64,000 nt of DNA. It comes from Natronococcus sp. AD-5. GTDB lineage: Archaea > Halobacteriota > Halobacteria > Halobacteriales > Natrialbaceae. The notes under the pieces were generated by a model that was given only the letters and a program-made list of their open reading frames with translations, did no database searches and had not been told where the DNA came from. Position 1 is the stretch's first letter, and each line of letters starts with the position of its first letter. A program made the position numbers and the translations under genes. The DNA lies in contig NZ_CP132295.1 in the NCBI RefSeq assembly GCF_030734285.1, forward strand, positions 310,001 through 374,000, in the 5' to 3' direction. Positions 26,150 to 34,571 of the stretch are shown one piece after another.

Positions 26150-27108
26150 CGACCCACCTCCGTCGGCGAGACTGGTTCGCCGCGCTCGGCCGAGCGCCGC
26201 GCGGCGAGCGCGAGCCGGAGCGATTCGACCGCCTCTTCGGGATCGACCGCCGGCTCCGAACCCGACTCGAGACGGGAGACGAAGTGCTCGAGTTCGCGCC
26301 GGTAGCCGTCTTTCGCGAGCGGTCGCTCCACCGTCGATCCGTCCTCGGTCCAGCGAACGTACGGTTCGTCGTCCGCGCTCGAAAATTCGACGAGTCCGTC
26401 GTTGCCGGCGAGTTCGAGTTCGGACGTCAGCGGTCTGCTCGAGGGTTGGGCCCACGAGGCCTCCACGTACCCCGCCGCGCCGTTCTCGAAGCGGAGCGTG
26501 GCGAATCCGTGCGCCGACTCCGCCTCGCCGCTCGTTCTGGCGAAGACGCGGTCGACCGGCCCCCAGCACCACCGGAGGTAGTCGAGGTCGTGGATCGCCA
26601 GGTCGACGAAGATCCCGCCGCTCTTCTCGGGATCGGCGAACCAGCCGTTCGATCCCCAATTGGGAAACGGCGAGAGGCGACGCGCTCGCGCGACGCCGGG
26701 CGAACCGATCGCGAGGGCTCTCGCTCGCCGGTACGCCGGCATAAATCGAACGACGTGGCCGACCATGCACGTCGCGTCCGCGTCGTCGACGAGCGCGGCC
26801 AGTTCGCGAGCGCCGGCGAGCGATTCCGCGATCGGCTTCTCGAGAAAGACGTCGAGCCCCGAGTCGACCGCGGTTCGGACGATCGGAAGGTGCGTGTGCG
26901 TCGGCGTGCAGACGTCGAGGAAGTCGACCTCCTCGCGTTCGCACATCGCGGCGACGTCGGCGTACGCCTCGGCGTCGAGATCGAACTCCTCGATCGTCTC
27001 GCCGGGGCCGCTCGGGGACGAGATCGCCGCGATCTCGACGTCCATCTCTCGGTACGCCTCGATGTGGGTCCGCGCCGTGAAGCCCGCACCCGCGATTCCG
27101 ACACGCAT
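26146..27108 (-). CDS. Gfo/Idh/MocA family oxidoreductase (first gene of a coupled trio)
   Basis: 320 aa. Standard glycine motif MRVGIAGAGFTARTHIEAY at the N-terminus, LEKPIAES (about residue 93) and GGIFVDLAIHDLDYLRWC in the substrate domain. First gene of the three-gene coupled set: its stop overlaps the following start by 4 bases. The 116-base gap to the threonine ammonia-lyase gene upstream probably contains the promoter. Likely a sugar or polyol dehydrogenase; substrate not deducible. Confidence 0.88.
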   Translation of the reverse strand: MRVGIAGAGFTARTHIEAYREMDVEIAAISSPSGPGETIEEFDLDAEAYADVAAMCEREEVDFLDVCTPTHTHLPIVRTAVDSGLDVFLEKPIAESLAGARELAALVDDADATCMVGHVVRFMPAYRRARALAIGSPGVARARRLSPFPNWGSNGWFADPEKSGGIFVDLAIHDLDYLRWCWGPVDRVFARTSGEAESAHGFATLRFENGAAGYVEASWAQPSSRPLTSELELAGNDGLVEFSSADDEPYVRWTEDGSTVERPLAKDGYRRELEHFVSRLESGSEPAVDPEEAVESLRLALAARRSAERGEPVSPTEVGR

Positions 27109-27224
27109 ATGCTGTGAGGGTCTACCACGGCACGGATAATCGTTTGGTACGCGGGTCGGCGCTCGAGCGAACCGGACGGCTTCGGACCGCGGGTCGGCGA
27201 CGTCGATCGCTCGAAGCGCACCCT

Positions 27225-28445
27225 TCAGTTTACGCGTTCGACGTCGTATCCCTCGTCTTCGATCGTTTCGATGATGTCGCTCGCGTGACTGGCGCCGCTC
27301 GTCTCGACGAGAAAGACGAGGTACGCTTCGCCGACGGAGAGGGAATCGTTCGCCCGATAGTGGTGGACGGACCTGATGTTCGCTCCGCGATCAGCGATGC
27401 AGTTCGAGAGGTGCGCCATTTTCCCGGGTCCGTCGTCGATGCGAACGCGCAGGCGGATGAGCTGGCTCCGCGAGGTGAGTTCGTGGGTCAACAGCGTCTG
27501 CAGCATCGACATGTCCAGGTTTCCGCCCGACAGGAGCGGAACCACCGTCTCGCCCGTCACGTCGAGCCGATCGCTCAGCAGCGCGGCGACCGGCGCCGCG
27601 CCGGCGCCCTCGACGAGCTGCTTCGCGCGCTCGAGCAGGAGCACGACGCCGCTGGCGATCTCCGCGTCCGAAACGGTGACGACCTCGTCGACGTGCTCAT
27701 CGATGAGCTCGAGCGTGAGCGAGGACGTTCCCCCGGTCGCGATCCCGTCGGCGATCGTGTTCGGCTCGTCGAGGACGAGCGGTTCGTCCTTGTCCAGACT
27801 CTCCGGAACCGTCGCGGCGGATTCCGCCTGCACGCCGACGATCCGGACGTCCGGGGCGTGCTCGGCGAGGGCGGCGCCGATGCCGCCGACGAGTCCGCCG
27901 CCGCCGATCGGGACGACGACCGTCTCCACGTCGGGGACGTCGTCGAGGATCTCGAGCGCGACGGTTCCCTGCCCGGCGACGATATCGGGGTCGTCGAACG
28001 CGTGGACGAACGCCGTTCCGTCGCGGTCCGCGAGCGTCCGCGCGTGGTCGACCGCCGCGCCGAAGTTCAACCCCTCGAGCACGACGTTCGCGCCGTAGCC
28101 GTCGGTCGCCTCGATCTTCGACTGCGGCGCGGTCGTCGGCATGACGATCGTCGCCGGCACTCCCGTTTTCATCGCGGCCAGGGCGACCCCTTGCGCGTGG
28201 TTCCCCGCGCTCGCGGCGACGACCTCGCCGATATCGTCGCGTTCGGAGAGCGCGAGCAGCTTTCGATACGCGCCTCGCGTTTTGAACGAGCCGGTGCGTT
28301 GCAGGTGTTCCATCTTGAGGTGGATCTCGCCGCCGGTCGTCTCGCTGAGCGTCCGGCTGTACTCGATCGGGGTTCGCTGTACGATATCCGGATCCTCGAA
28401 TCGACGAGCGGCTTCGTCGACGTCGCTGGCTGTGACCCGAGTCAT
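27225..28445 (-). CDS. ilvA: threonine ammonia-lyase (threonine dehydratase) with ACT domain
   Basis: 406 aa fold-type II PLP enzyme that deaminates threonine (or serine) to a 2-oxoacid, feeding isoleucine synthesis or catabolism. The PLP lysine is Lys55 in RTGSFKTRGAY; the phosphate cradle is IGGGGLVGG, and AASAGNHAQG is the asparagine loop. The last 75 residues form a single ACT-like regulatory domain (RLRVRIDDGPGKMAHL). This length matches the short catabolic or archaeal type, not the longer two-ACT biosynthetic enzyme. RidA, which removes the enamine by-product, is encoded 9 kb away. Confidence 0.9.
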   Translation of the reverse strand: MTRVTASDVDEAARRFEDPDIVQRTPIEYSRTLSETTGGEIHLKMEHLQRTGSFKTRGAYRKLLALSERDDIGEVVAASAGNHAQGVALAAMKTGVPATIVMPTTAPQSKIEATDGYGANVVLEGLNFGAAVDHARTLADRDGTAFVHAFDDPDIVAGQGTVALEILDDVPDVETVVVPIGGGGLVGGIGAALAEHAPDVRIVGVQAESAATVPESLDKDEPLVLDEPNTIADGIATGGTSSLTLELIDEHVDEVVTVSDAEIASGVVLLLERAKQLVEGAGAAPVAALLSDRLDVTGETVVPLLSGGNLDMSMLQTLLTHELTSRSQLIRLRVRIDDGPGKMAHLSNCIADRGANIRSVHHYRANDSLSVGEAYLVFLVETSGASHASDIIETIEDEGYDVERVN

Positions 28446-28569
28446 TCGTTCTCAGTACACGTCCGGCGCGGCGTATTAATGTATGGTGTCGCTCGGACCG
28501 CCCGTCGGTTCGGTCAGGATGGTTATGCTTTCCGCAGAAATTAAGAGCGGCCGACGAGTGGCCGCGTGT

Positions 28570-30015
28570 ATGACCGTTAGCGTCCGTTCCGTCGACCAGT
28601 ACGTGCTGGACATGGAGCTGCGAATGCCGTTTCACTTCGGGAACACGACTCTCACCGAACTTCCGCACCTGTTCGTCCGGGTCGAGTGCGGGGGCGAACT
28701 GGCAGGACGGGAGGGCGTCGCGGCCGAAGGGCTCTCTCCGCTGTGGTTTCTCAAAGAGCCGGACGTCACCTTCGCGGACGGGCTCGACCGGATGCTCGAG
28801 GTCGTCGACGAGGCGACCGCTCGCGCCGCGGAAATCGACGCCGACACGGTCTTCGACTTCTGGTTGACGCTCTACGGACGACAACGCGAGTGGGCCGCGA
28901 CGACGGCGCATCCGCCGCTGCTCTGGTCGTTCGGCGCGAGCCTCGTCGAGCGCGCGGTGATCGACGCGTTCTGTCGGGCTCGAGGGACGACGTTCGATCG
29001 GGCGATCCGCCGGAACGCGTTCGGAATCGACCTCGGCGAGATCTATCCGGAGTTGGCGGGTACGGAACCCGCGGACTACCTGCCGGCGGAACCCCGGCGG
29101 ACGACGGCGATCCGGCACACGGTCGGGTTCACCGATCCGCTAACCGACGCCGACCTCGACGCCGAGAGTCGGCTCGAGGACGGACTGCCCCAGACGCTGA
29201 CCGAATACGTCGAAGAGCAGGGCGTCTCCTTCTTCAAAATCAAGCTCAGCGGCGACGTCGACCGCGACGCGAATCGGTTAGCGCGGCTGGCCGACGAACT
29301 CGAGGAGGTGACGAGCGAGTACGCCGTGACGTTCGACGCGAACGAGCAGTACGGCGACGCCGAATCGTTCAGAGCGGACTGGGATCGGTTGACGAACGCA
29401 CCGGGGACCGGCGCGCTGCTCGATCGATTACGCTACGTCGAACAGCCGCTCGCTCGCGGCGACGCCCTCACCGACGCCACTCGAGGGACGTTCACTGGCT
29501 GGGACGCTCGCCCGCCGATGATCATCGACGAATCGGACGGCGAACTCTGGAGTCTCGCGCGGGCGCTCGAGTGCGGCTACGTCGGAACGAGTCACAAGAA
29601 CTGCAAGGGCGTCTTCAAGGGAATCGCGAACGCGTGTCTGGTCGAACGGCGCCGGCGCGAGGACCAGGATACCGAGTACGTCATCAGCGGGGAGGATCTC
29701 TCGACCGTCGGGCCGGTTTCGCTGTTGCAGGATCTCTCCGTGATGGCGACGATGGGAAAGCGACACGTCGAGCGAAACGGGCACCACTACTTCCGCGGCG
29801 CGGCGATACTCCCCGCCGAACTTCAGGACGAACTCCTCGAAACCCACGGCGATCTGTACCGAGAACACGAGCGAGGGTACCCCACGCTCGACGTCGACGA
29901 CGGGCAGGTTTCGCTCGAGACGGTCGTCGAGTCGCCGTTCGGGTACGCCGCCGACCTCGACCTCGAGCGATTCGCGCCGCGACCCGAGTGGGAGTTCGCC
30001 CCGTCGAGCGACTGA
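28570..30015 (+). CDS. enolase-superfamily enzyme (mandelate racemase/muconate-type)
   Basis: 481 aa protein with the enolase-superfamily order: an N-terminal capping domain, then a barrel with FFKIKLSG (the K-x-K base pair), VTFDANEQY (first metal Asp), YVEQPLARGD (second metal Glu), IIDESDGE (third acid) and GTSHKNCKGVFKG (a Lys on a later strand). The family abstracts the alpha-proton of carboxylates, giving racemases, sugar-acid dehydratases and cycloisomerases. The start at 28570 is chosen because MTVSVRSVDQYVLD opens the capping domain; an upstream extension to 28483 overlaps promoter sequence. Divergent from ilvA and followed by an IclR gene. A sugar-acid dehydratase role fits the neighbourhood but is inferred. 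Confidence 0.82.
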   Translation: MTVSVRSVDQYVLDMELRMPFHFGNTTLTELPHLFVRVECGGELAGREGVAAEGLSPLWFLKEPDVTFADGLDRMLEVVDEATARAAEIDADTVFDFWLTLYGRQREWAATTAHPPLLWSFGASLVERAVIDAFCRARGTTFDRAIRRNAFGIDLGEIYPELAGTEPADYLPAEPRRTTAIRHTVGFTDPLTDADLDAESRLEDGLPQTLTEYVEEQGVSFFKIKLSGDVDRDANRLARLADELEEVTSEYAVTFDANEQYGDAESFRADWDRLTNAPGTGALLDRLRYVEQPLARGDALTDATRGTFTGWDARPPMIIDESDGELWSLARALECGYVGTSHKNCKGVFKGIANACLVERRRREDQDTEYVISGEDLSTVGPVSLLQDLSVMATMGKRHVERNGHHYFRGAAILPAELQDELLETHGDLYREHERGYPTLDVDDGQVSLETVVESPFGYAADLDLERFAPRPEWEFAPSSD

Positions 30016-30028
30016 CGCGTGAAATCGC

Positions 30029-30053
30029 CGCCGTTTTATCCTCCAAAACGGCG
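30029..30053 (+). terminator. hairpin 14 bases after the enolase-superfamily gene
   Basis: CGCCGTTTT and AAAACGGCG form a nine-base perfect stem around the seven-base loop atcctcc. It starts 13 bases beyond the stop codon at 30015. The location suits a transcript end or stabilising 3-prime structure before the separately promoted IclR gene. Confidence 0.5.
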
Positions 30054-30168
30054 CTCCTTCTATTACAGCTCGCGCGAGTCGCCACCTCGCGACAAACGGC
30101 CGATACCGGTCCTCGTTCGCCCAAATAGGGATACCTACGTAGTCCAAGTAACAGGTAGGCCGAACGGA

Positions 30169-30187
30169 TGTTTGGTATACCCAAACA
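30169..30187. promoter_or_regulatory. palindromic operator candidate upstream of the IclR gene
   Basis: TGTTTGG and CCAAACA are perfect seven-base arms around TATAC. The palindrome abuts the AT-rich element catttaatc (30185-30193), the likely TATA box about 30 bases before the ATG at 30223. IclR-family proteins bind such short palindromes near their own promoter, so autoregulation is the simplest reading. A second inverted repeat, CTGGT...ACCAG (30194-30215), lies between it and the start codon. Confidence 0.55.
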
Positions 30188-30222
30188 TTTAATCTGGTGA
30201 GTCGTATCATACCAGATAACGG

Positions 30223-30984
30223 ATGAACTCGGCAAAACACCCCATACAAGCGGTCCAACGCACGCTCGACATCGTCGACGTGCTCAAAGCACAGCGGGAG
30301 GCTCGCGTGACCGACATCGCCGACGAACTGGACCTCTCGAAGGGGACGATCCACTGTCACCTGGCGACGCTCGAGCAGAACGGATACGTCGTCAAAAACG
30401 GACAACGGTACGCGCTCGGGCTCCAGTTTATCGATCTCGCCCACCACGCAAAAGATCGCGTCGACATCTACGATATCACGCGGGCCGAAGTCGACGCGCT
30501 CGCGGCCGAGTCGGGCGAGATGGCGCTGTTCACCGTCGAGGAACACGGGGAGGGCATCTGCCTCTACAAAGCCGAAGGCGACAACGCCGTACAGACGGAA
30601 CTGTACGTCGGCTACCGAAACGAACTGTATCACACCGCCGTGGGGAAGGCGCTCCTTGCATTCATGCCGGAGGAGCGCCGAGAGGATATCATTCGGGGGA
30701 CCGACTTCGAGCAGATCACGCCGAAGACGATCACGGATCCGAACGAGCTCCGAGAGCAGCTGGCCGAGATTCGCGAGCGCGGTATCGCGTACAACCACGA
30801 GGAGTCGATTCAGGGACTTGTCGGCATCGGGGCGCCGATCCGGGATCAGGACGGGACGCTCTACGGAGCCGTGTCGCTCATCGGTCCGGTGAGCCGAATG
30901 GAGAACGACCGACTCACGGAGGAGTTTCCGGAGCTGATCCGCCGAGCGGTCAATATTATCGAGGTGAACATCACCTCGCTGTAG
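30223..30984 (+). CDS. IclR family transcriptional regulator
   Basis: 253 aa with an N-terminal winged helix (about residues 10-70; DIADELDLSKGTIHCHLATLE is the recognition helix region) and a C-terminal IclR effector domain (GEMALFTVEEHGEGICLY to the end). Effectors are typically small organic acids or sugar acids. The start at 30223 fits a leaderless transcript. Candidate targets are its own promoter (palindrome at 30169) and neighbouring genes of the sugar-acid branch. A paralogue of the same length is encoded at 49288. Confidence 0.88.
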   Translation: MNSAKHPIQAVQRTLDIVDVLKAQREARVTDIADELDLSKGTIHCHLATLEQNGYVVKNGQRYALGLQFIDLAHHAKDRVDIYDITRAEVDALAAESGEMALFTVEEHGEGICLYKAEGDNAVQTELYVGYRNELYHTAVGKALLAFMPEERREDIIRGTDFEQITPKTITDPNELREQLAEIRERGIAYNHEESIQGLVGIGAPIRDQDGTLYGAVSLIGPVSRMENDRLTEEFPELIRRAVNIIEVNITSL

Positions 30985-30993
30985 TCCGGTCGG

Positions 30994-31692
30994 TCACTCG
31001 AGATACGCGACCGACGTCGTGTGCAGCGACGTAAACCCTTCCGCGAACGGGACCCCGGCCCGCTGACCGAGCGATCGCGCCCTGGCGCGCACGTTCTCGA
31101 CGAGATCGTCGAACTCGCCGTCGATGCCGCCGTGATCGTCCAGCCACGCAACCTGTGATTCGTGGGCCTCGACCGCCCGCAGTTTCCGCTCGACGTGTTC
31201 GGAGACGTCCACGAACGTTTCCGGTTCGAACGACGACGTCGGCTTGCCAAAGTAGTAGACGTTCGACGGATCACACGGCGGTGACGCCGTTTCGACGAGC
31301 GGCAGCGACGTCATGTAGTACGCGTCCGTAACCAGCCGCGACGTGACGCGGTGATCCGGGTGCATGTCGTCCCGGTAGTGCGTTAGAACCAGTTCCGGGT
31401 CGTGTCTGCGGATCGTCTCCACTATTTCGAGTCGGTTCTCCATCGAGTACGTCACCCGACCGTCGAGAAAGTCGAGAAACTCGACCGTCGCGCCGAGTTC
31501 GTCGCCCGAGCGGCGCGCCTCCTCCTCTCGGACGGCGGCGATTTCCGCTTCGTCGCCGTCCGCCGTCCCGAGCTCGCCGCGCGTCATGTGAACGATCGTG
31601 ACGTCGTCTCCGCGATCGGCGTGCTTGGCCAGCGTTCCGCCGCAAAAGATGTCGGCGTCGTCCGGATGCGCAACTATCGCTACGATGGACAT
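30994..31692 (-). CDS. PIG-L (LmbE-like) family N-deacetylase
   Basis: 232 aa PIG-L deacetylase fold. The zinc motif AIVAHPDDADIFCGGTL is at the N-terminus, and the later DDMHPDHRVTS supplies the third ligand region. The family removes acetyl groups from N-acetylglucosamine derivatives. The start at 31692 (MSIVAIVAHPDD) is preferred to the ATG 9 codons earlier. The gene converges with the IclR gene, with stops 9 bases apart. A de-N-acetylation role would complement the GH20 hexosaminidase further left, but distance makes this only a suggestion. Confidence 0.87.
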   Translation of the reverse strand: MSIVAIVAHPDDADIFCGGTLAKHADRGDDVTIVHMTRGELGTADGDEAEIAAVREEEARRSGDELGATVEFLDFLDGRVTYSMENRLEIVETIRRHDPELVLTHYRDDMHPDHRVTSRLVTDAYYMTSLPLVETASPPCDPSNVYYFGKPTSSFEPETFVDVSEHVERKLRAVEAHESQVAWLDDHGGIDGEFDDLVENVRARARSLGQRAGVPFAEGFTSLHTTSVAYLE

Positions 31693-32519
31693 GGCAGAGC
31701 CGAGCCACCGCGGTAGCAAAATACTTTCGGTCAGTACGGTCGCTGAGAGAATTGTTTGATGATATAAAACAGACCGAGGACGGCCGGTGGCGCTAGCGCG
31801 GCCATCGACCGACTACTGCGACAATGGTATTACAGCTGTACCGTTGTAATACCCTGTTACTAGCCCGCTATCCGACGCGTCCATCGTCAGTGAGCGGCTG
31901 TCGATGTTATCTCCACGACGTATCGTCCCCTTCAACACGAGTGAATGAGTATCTCGACGGGTATCCCTGTGAACGATTTACTCCCCGAAGATCGAAGCGA
32001 AGCACGAGACCTCGCTCGTTTGAATTACTCGGCCGATAGTTTCACAATTATGGGGTGATGATCCGATTACAGTGCCAGAGACAGGTGTCAAATCGAATTA
32101 TACACAATACGGTGACTAACCGGATCTGAATAGTAGAAGAAAACCGAATTTATAACTGTGAGTGTGAGCAGTTATTTCCGCCCTACCGATAATGTGCGCC
32201 TGTGTTTCCTCATGTTCTCTTACGTTTTCCCGAAGTATATCGAATTCAATGTAGGTAATATGGTATGGTAATTCTCGTTTCGGTACGCTGCGCTCTCGAG
32301 TTCGAGCGAGACATCAGATAGTTGGAGAGTGTGCGGATTAGATAACCAGTAGCGTGTCCTACCGGGCCGATCCAGACTGGTAGTCTCGAGCGAATCGAAG
32401 CGAATCGCTAAAACGGTCCGTAAACCAGAGACGGCGTCGACCAGTAACGGATCACGAAACCTTCGAGCGAATAGTCCAGCGCTCGAGCGCGGCACCGGCT
32501 TCAATACGGGGCGGGCGGA
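31693..32519. other. 827-base gene-poor, AT-richer gap with an inverted repeat
   Basis: No convincing gene was found: open frames here have non-haloarchaeal composition and no recognisable motif. Local AT content is visibly higher than in flanking genes (for example 32040-32160). At 31826-31834 and 31845-31853 lie perfect nine-base arms, GGTATTACA and TGTAATACC, with a ten-base spacer. The region may be remnant or regulatory sequence. Confidence 0.5.
31826..31853. repeat. perfect 9-bp inverted repeat
   Basis: GGTATTACA, spacer gctgtaccgt, TGTAATACC. It could be an operator, a hairpin or a mobile-element relic. It is not adjacent to any confirmed start codon; the nearest gene start is the PIG-L gene on the other strand at 31692. 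Confidence 0.55.
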
Positions 32520-32792
32520 TCGAGCCCGTGACGCGTCGTCCAGACGGCCGAGTCAGCGCTCGAGTCCCACGAGTACGAGGCGCTGACGGCGAGGGCGTAT
32601 ACGTCGTTGCGGCGGCCGGCTACGACTCGGCGAAGGCCGCTATCGCCGAACTGCTCGGGGGCAGCGGTCGGAGATCCCTCTCACCCAGAGGATGACCACG
32701 GGATCAACCGCGTCGCCGGCGCGTTCGAGTGGGACGAAGGCGACGTCGTCGTTCGAACCGATTACGAGCACTTCTCGGGAATACTGCCGTGA
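32520..32792 (+). pseudogene. decayed coding remnant, family not recognised
   Basis: Protein-like sequence jumps between frames: SALESHEYEALTA in one frame, then GEGVYVVAAAGYDSAKAAI in another, then DDHGINRVAGAFEWDEGD to the TGA at 32790-32792 back in the first. Each stretch is acidic and haloarchaeal in codon use, unlike the surrounding gap. This suggests a gene broken by at least two frameshifts. I cannot name the parent family. Confidence 0.4.
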
Positions 32793-32821
32793 CGCCGTCT
32801 CGAGCGAACCAGCGCGAAGGG

Positions 32822-33247
32822 TTACCGGACGACGATAACCGGCGTCGGTGACCGCTGGACGACGTTCTCCGCGACGCTCCCGAGTAGTATTCGTGACATC
32901 CCCTCTCGGCCGTGGCTTCCGACGACGATCACGTCGAATCCTTCGTCTTCCGCTCGCTCCACGATGCGGTTATCCGGCTGTCCCGCAACGACGTCGGTGT
33001 CGAGTTCGCGATCGTGTTCGGCCGCGATCTCCCGCGCGGTGTGGAGGACGTCGTCCGCGTGTTCGCGGGCCTTCTCGGTAACGGGCGGTCGCACCTCCGG
33101 GCCCTCGAACGCGGGCCAGTATCCCTCCGGGATCTGGATCACGTGGAGGGCGGTGACGTCGGCGTCGGGAAATTTCTCGAACGCGAACTCGAGCGCGCTG
33201 TCCGCGGGAGATGAGCCGTCGTATCCGACGAGAATTCGGTCGCTCAT
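32822..33247 (-). CDS. universal stress protein (UspA family)
   Basis: 141 aa, the standard single-domain Usp length. It begins SDRILVGYDGSSPADSALEFA and has the ATP-binding loop GSHGREGMSRILLGSVAENV near the C-terminus (G-2x-G-9x-G-S pattern). Such proteins bind ATP and help in stress tolerance. The start at 33247 is favoured over an ATG nine codons upstream. Neighbouring fragments of other Usp-like genes (33290 and 34243) suggest a once larger group here. Confidence 0.88.
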   Translation of the reverse strand: MSDRILVGYDGSSPADSALEFAFEKFPDADVTALHVIQIPEGYWPAFEGPEVRPPVTEKAREHADDVLHTAREIAAEHDRELDTDVVAGQPDNRIVERAEDEGFDVIVVGSHGREGMSRILLGSVAENVVQRSPTPVIVVR

Positions 33248-33289
33248 ACGGGACACCGTATTCGCAGTCCCCACATAATGCTATCCACC

Positions 33290-33425
33290 CTACCTACGAC
33301 TGATAGAACCGTTATCCGGCGGCCAGCAGTGGCCTTCGAGCCGATTTCACCGCGCTCTCGAGCGCGATCGAACGCTAGATCGGATCCGTCAAGCGGAACC
33401 AGTACGCGTCTTCCCGTAGGAGTAC
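33290..33425 (-). pseudogene. probable UspA-like gene fragment
   Basis: The minus strand reads RRVLVPLDGSDLA, a typical Usp N-terminus, followed after a degenerate stretch by RRITVLSVVG, the usual second strand. There is no start codon in the right place and no ATP-binding loop. It is best read as a decayed Usp fragment. The rest of the 33248-33610 interval shows nothing else. Confidence 0.35.
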
Positions 33426-33610
33426 CGACATGATATGGACGGAAAGCAGTCCGCGGCGATTCTCGACCGCGAGGGAGTTTCGGTGGCTGCTCCGCGCCGG
33501 CGCGACGCGGTTCCGTCGAGAGCGTCTCGCGACTAGCGCTTCGCTCGAGAAACGAGGTCACTCACGGTGTCACCGGCTGGAAACCGATCGTCGCCGCTCG
33601 CGGGTCGCGG

Positions 33611-34060
33611 CTACGATTGCGACTGGGCTTCCTTTCGTCCCGTCACCCTCTCGGGAGCCAGCTGAAAGTCTCGAAACGTCATCTGTTCTCGAGGCCGCTC
33701 GAAGATGTCGACCTTGGGGATATCGATTCCCCACATCCCCTGGACGGTGCTGGATGCGTACGGCGCATCTCTGACCTCCTCGAGTTGTCCCGTTGCGACC
33801 ACGCTCTGCCATCCGTCGTCTGTCTCGTCGTACGTGACGAACGAGACCTTCCGCTCGACGAGTTCCTCTTTCCTGCTGTCCGGTGGGATGGAGAGGCGGA
33901 AATAGAACGCCTCGACGTCTTCGTTGTACCCGTAGGACACCGGTATCGAGACCGGTGGGGTGTCCGCCCCCGTCGCGAACGAGATGACGCCCGTTCCGCC
34001 CTGTCCGAGAAACTCGTGTATCTCCCGCTCGCTCATCTGGAGCCAGCGTAGGCCTTGCAT
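33611..34060 (-). CDS. pyridoxamine 5-phosphate oxidase-family FMN-binding protein
   Basis: 149 aa split-barrel flavin/F420-binding fold. Typical elements are EFLGQGGTGVISFATG, PVSIPVSYGYNEDVEAFYFRL and WQSVVATGQLEEV. Haloarchaea carry many such small proteins, probably FMN- or F420-dependent reductases or sensors. The start at 34060 is chosen; the next internal Met (34036) is also possible, while an extension to 34138 adds a poor N-terminus. A broken paralogue lies at 35175-35535. Confidence 0.8.
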   Translation of the reverse strand: MQGLRWLQMSEREIHEFLGQGGTGVISFATGADTPPVSIPVSYGYNEDVEAFYFRLSIPPDSRKEELVERKVSFVTYDETDDGWQSVVATGQLEEVRDAPYASSTVQGMWGIDIPKVDIFERPREQMTFRDFQLAPERVTGRKEAQSQS

Positions 34061-34242
34061 ACCGGTAGGACACGGTCCTGGAGCAAAAAAGACCCCTCCC
34101 ATAGCGATCGAGACGGTCAACTCGGCGGGAACGTTCACGGGGAACAGTAGTCCGCGTCTCGATACTTCCTCGCTCGAGCGTCGTTTCCGGCGGGTACTCG
34201 GGGACCCCTCGGATTACTGCCCGTGCGGTAGACGGAACGGGT

Positions 34243-34385
34243 ATGACGTTCGTCGTACCGTTCAATGGATCACCGTTTGCGGAGGTCGCGCTCGTTCGAG
34301 CGCCGAGTACGGGACCGCCCTCGACGAAGACGTCACCCCGTGAGCGTCGTTCCCGAACGAAAGCGCTACGCGAGAGAGAAGGACC
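34243..34385 (+). pseudogene. frameshifted UspA gene remnant
   Basis: ATG at 34243 opens MTFVVPFNGSPFAEVALVRA, a clear haloarchaeal Usp N-terminus. The match then continues in a second frame as EYGTALDEDVT and in a third as SVVPERKRYAREK. Two frameshifts within 90 bases and a missing C-terminal ATP loop show that the gene is dead. Confidence 0.65.
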
Positions 34386-34462
34386 GGATTACCCTCTCGC
34401 GAACCGATCGGTCCCGAACTCGAGCGGCTCGGACCGATACCCGACGCTGGAAGCGGCAACCC

Positions 34463-34566
34463 GGACCCCTCGAGCGGGCGGCCGACCTGCTGGCCGAGGC
34501 CGAGAATCCGGTGACGGTCGTCGGCGACCACGTCGCACGGTCGGGTGTGGACGCCGTTACCGCAGG
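34463..34566 (+). pseudogene. fragment of a thiamine-diphosphate enzyme central domain
   Basis: About 34 codons read RAADLLAEAENPVTVVGDHV, which matches the start of the central (TPP_enzyme_M) domain of acetolactate-synthase/benzoylformate-decarboxylase-like enzymes. Nothing of the flanking N- or C-terminal domains is present, and the fragment abuts the CBS gene that ends on the other strand at 34572. It joins Usp remnant sequence directly, a sign of deletion-driven fusion of two decayed genes. Confidence 0.55.
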
Positions 34567-34571
34567 GTCGT

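Noticed and set aside
28483-28569. Upstream extension of the enolase-superfamily gene
   Set aside because: The 29 extra codons lie in the divergent promoter region with ilvA, and the capping domain begins at the ATG at 28570.
31824-32039. 71-codon frame in the 31.7-32.5 kb gap
   Set aside because: It starts inside an inverted repeat, has poor composition and no promoter; treated as noise.
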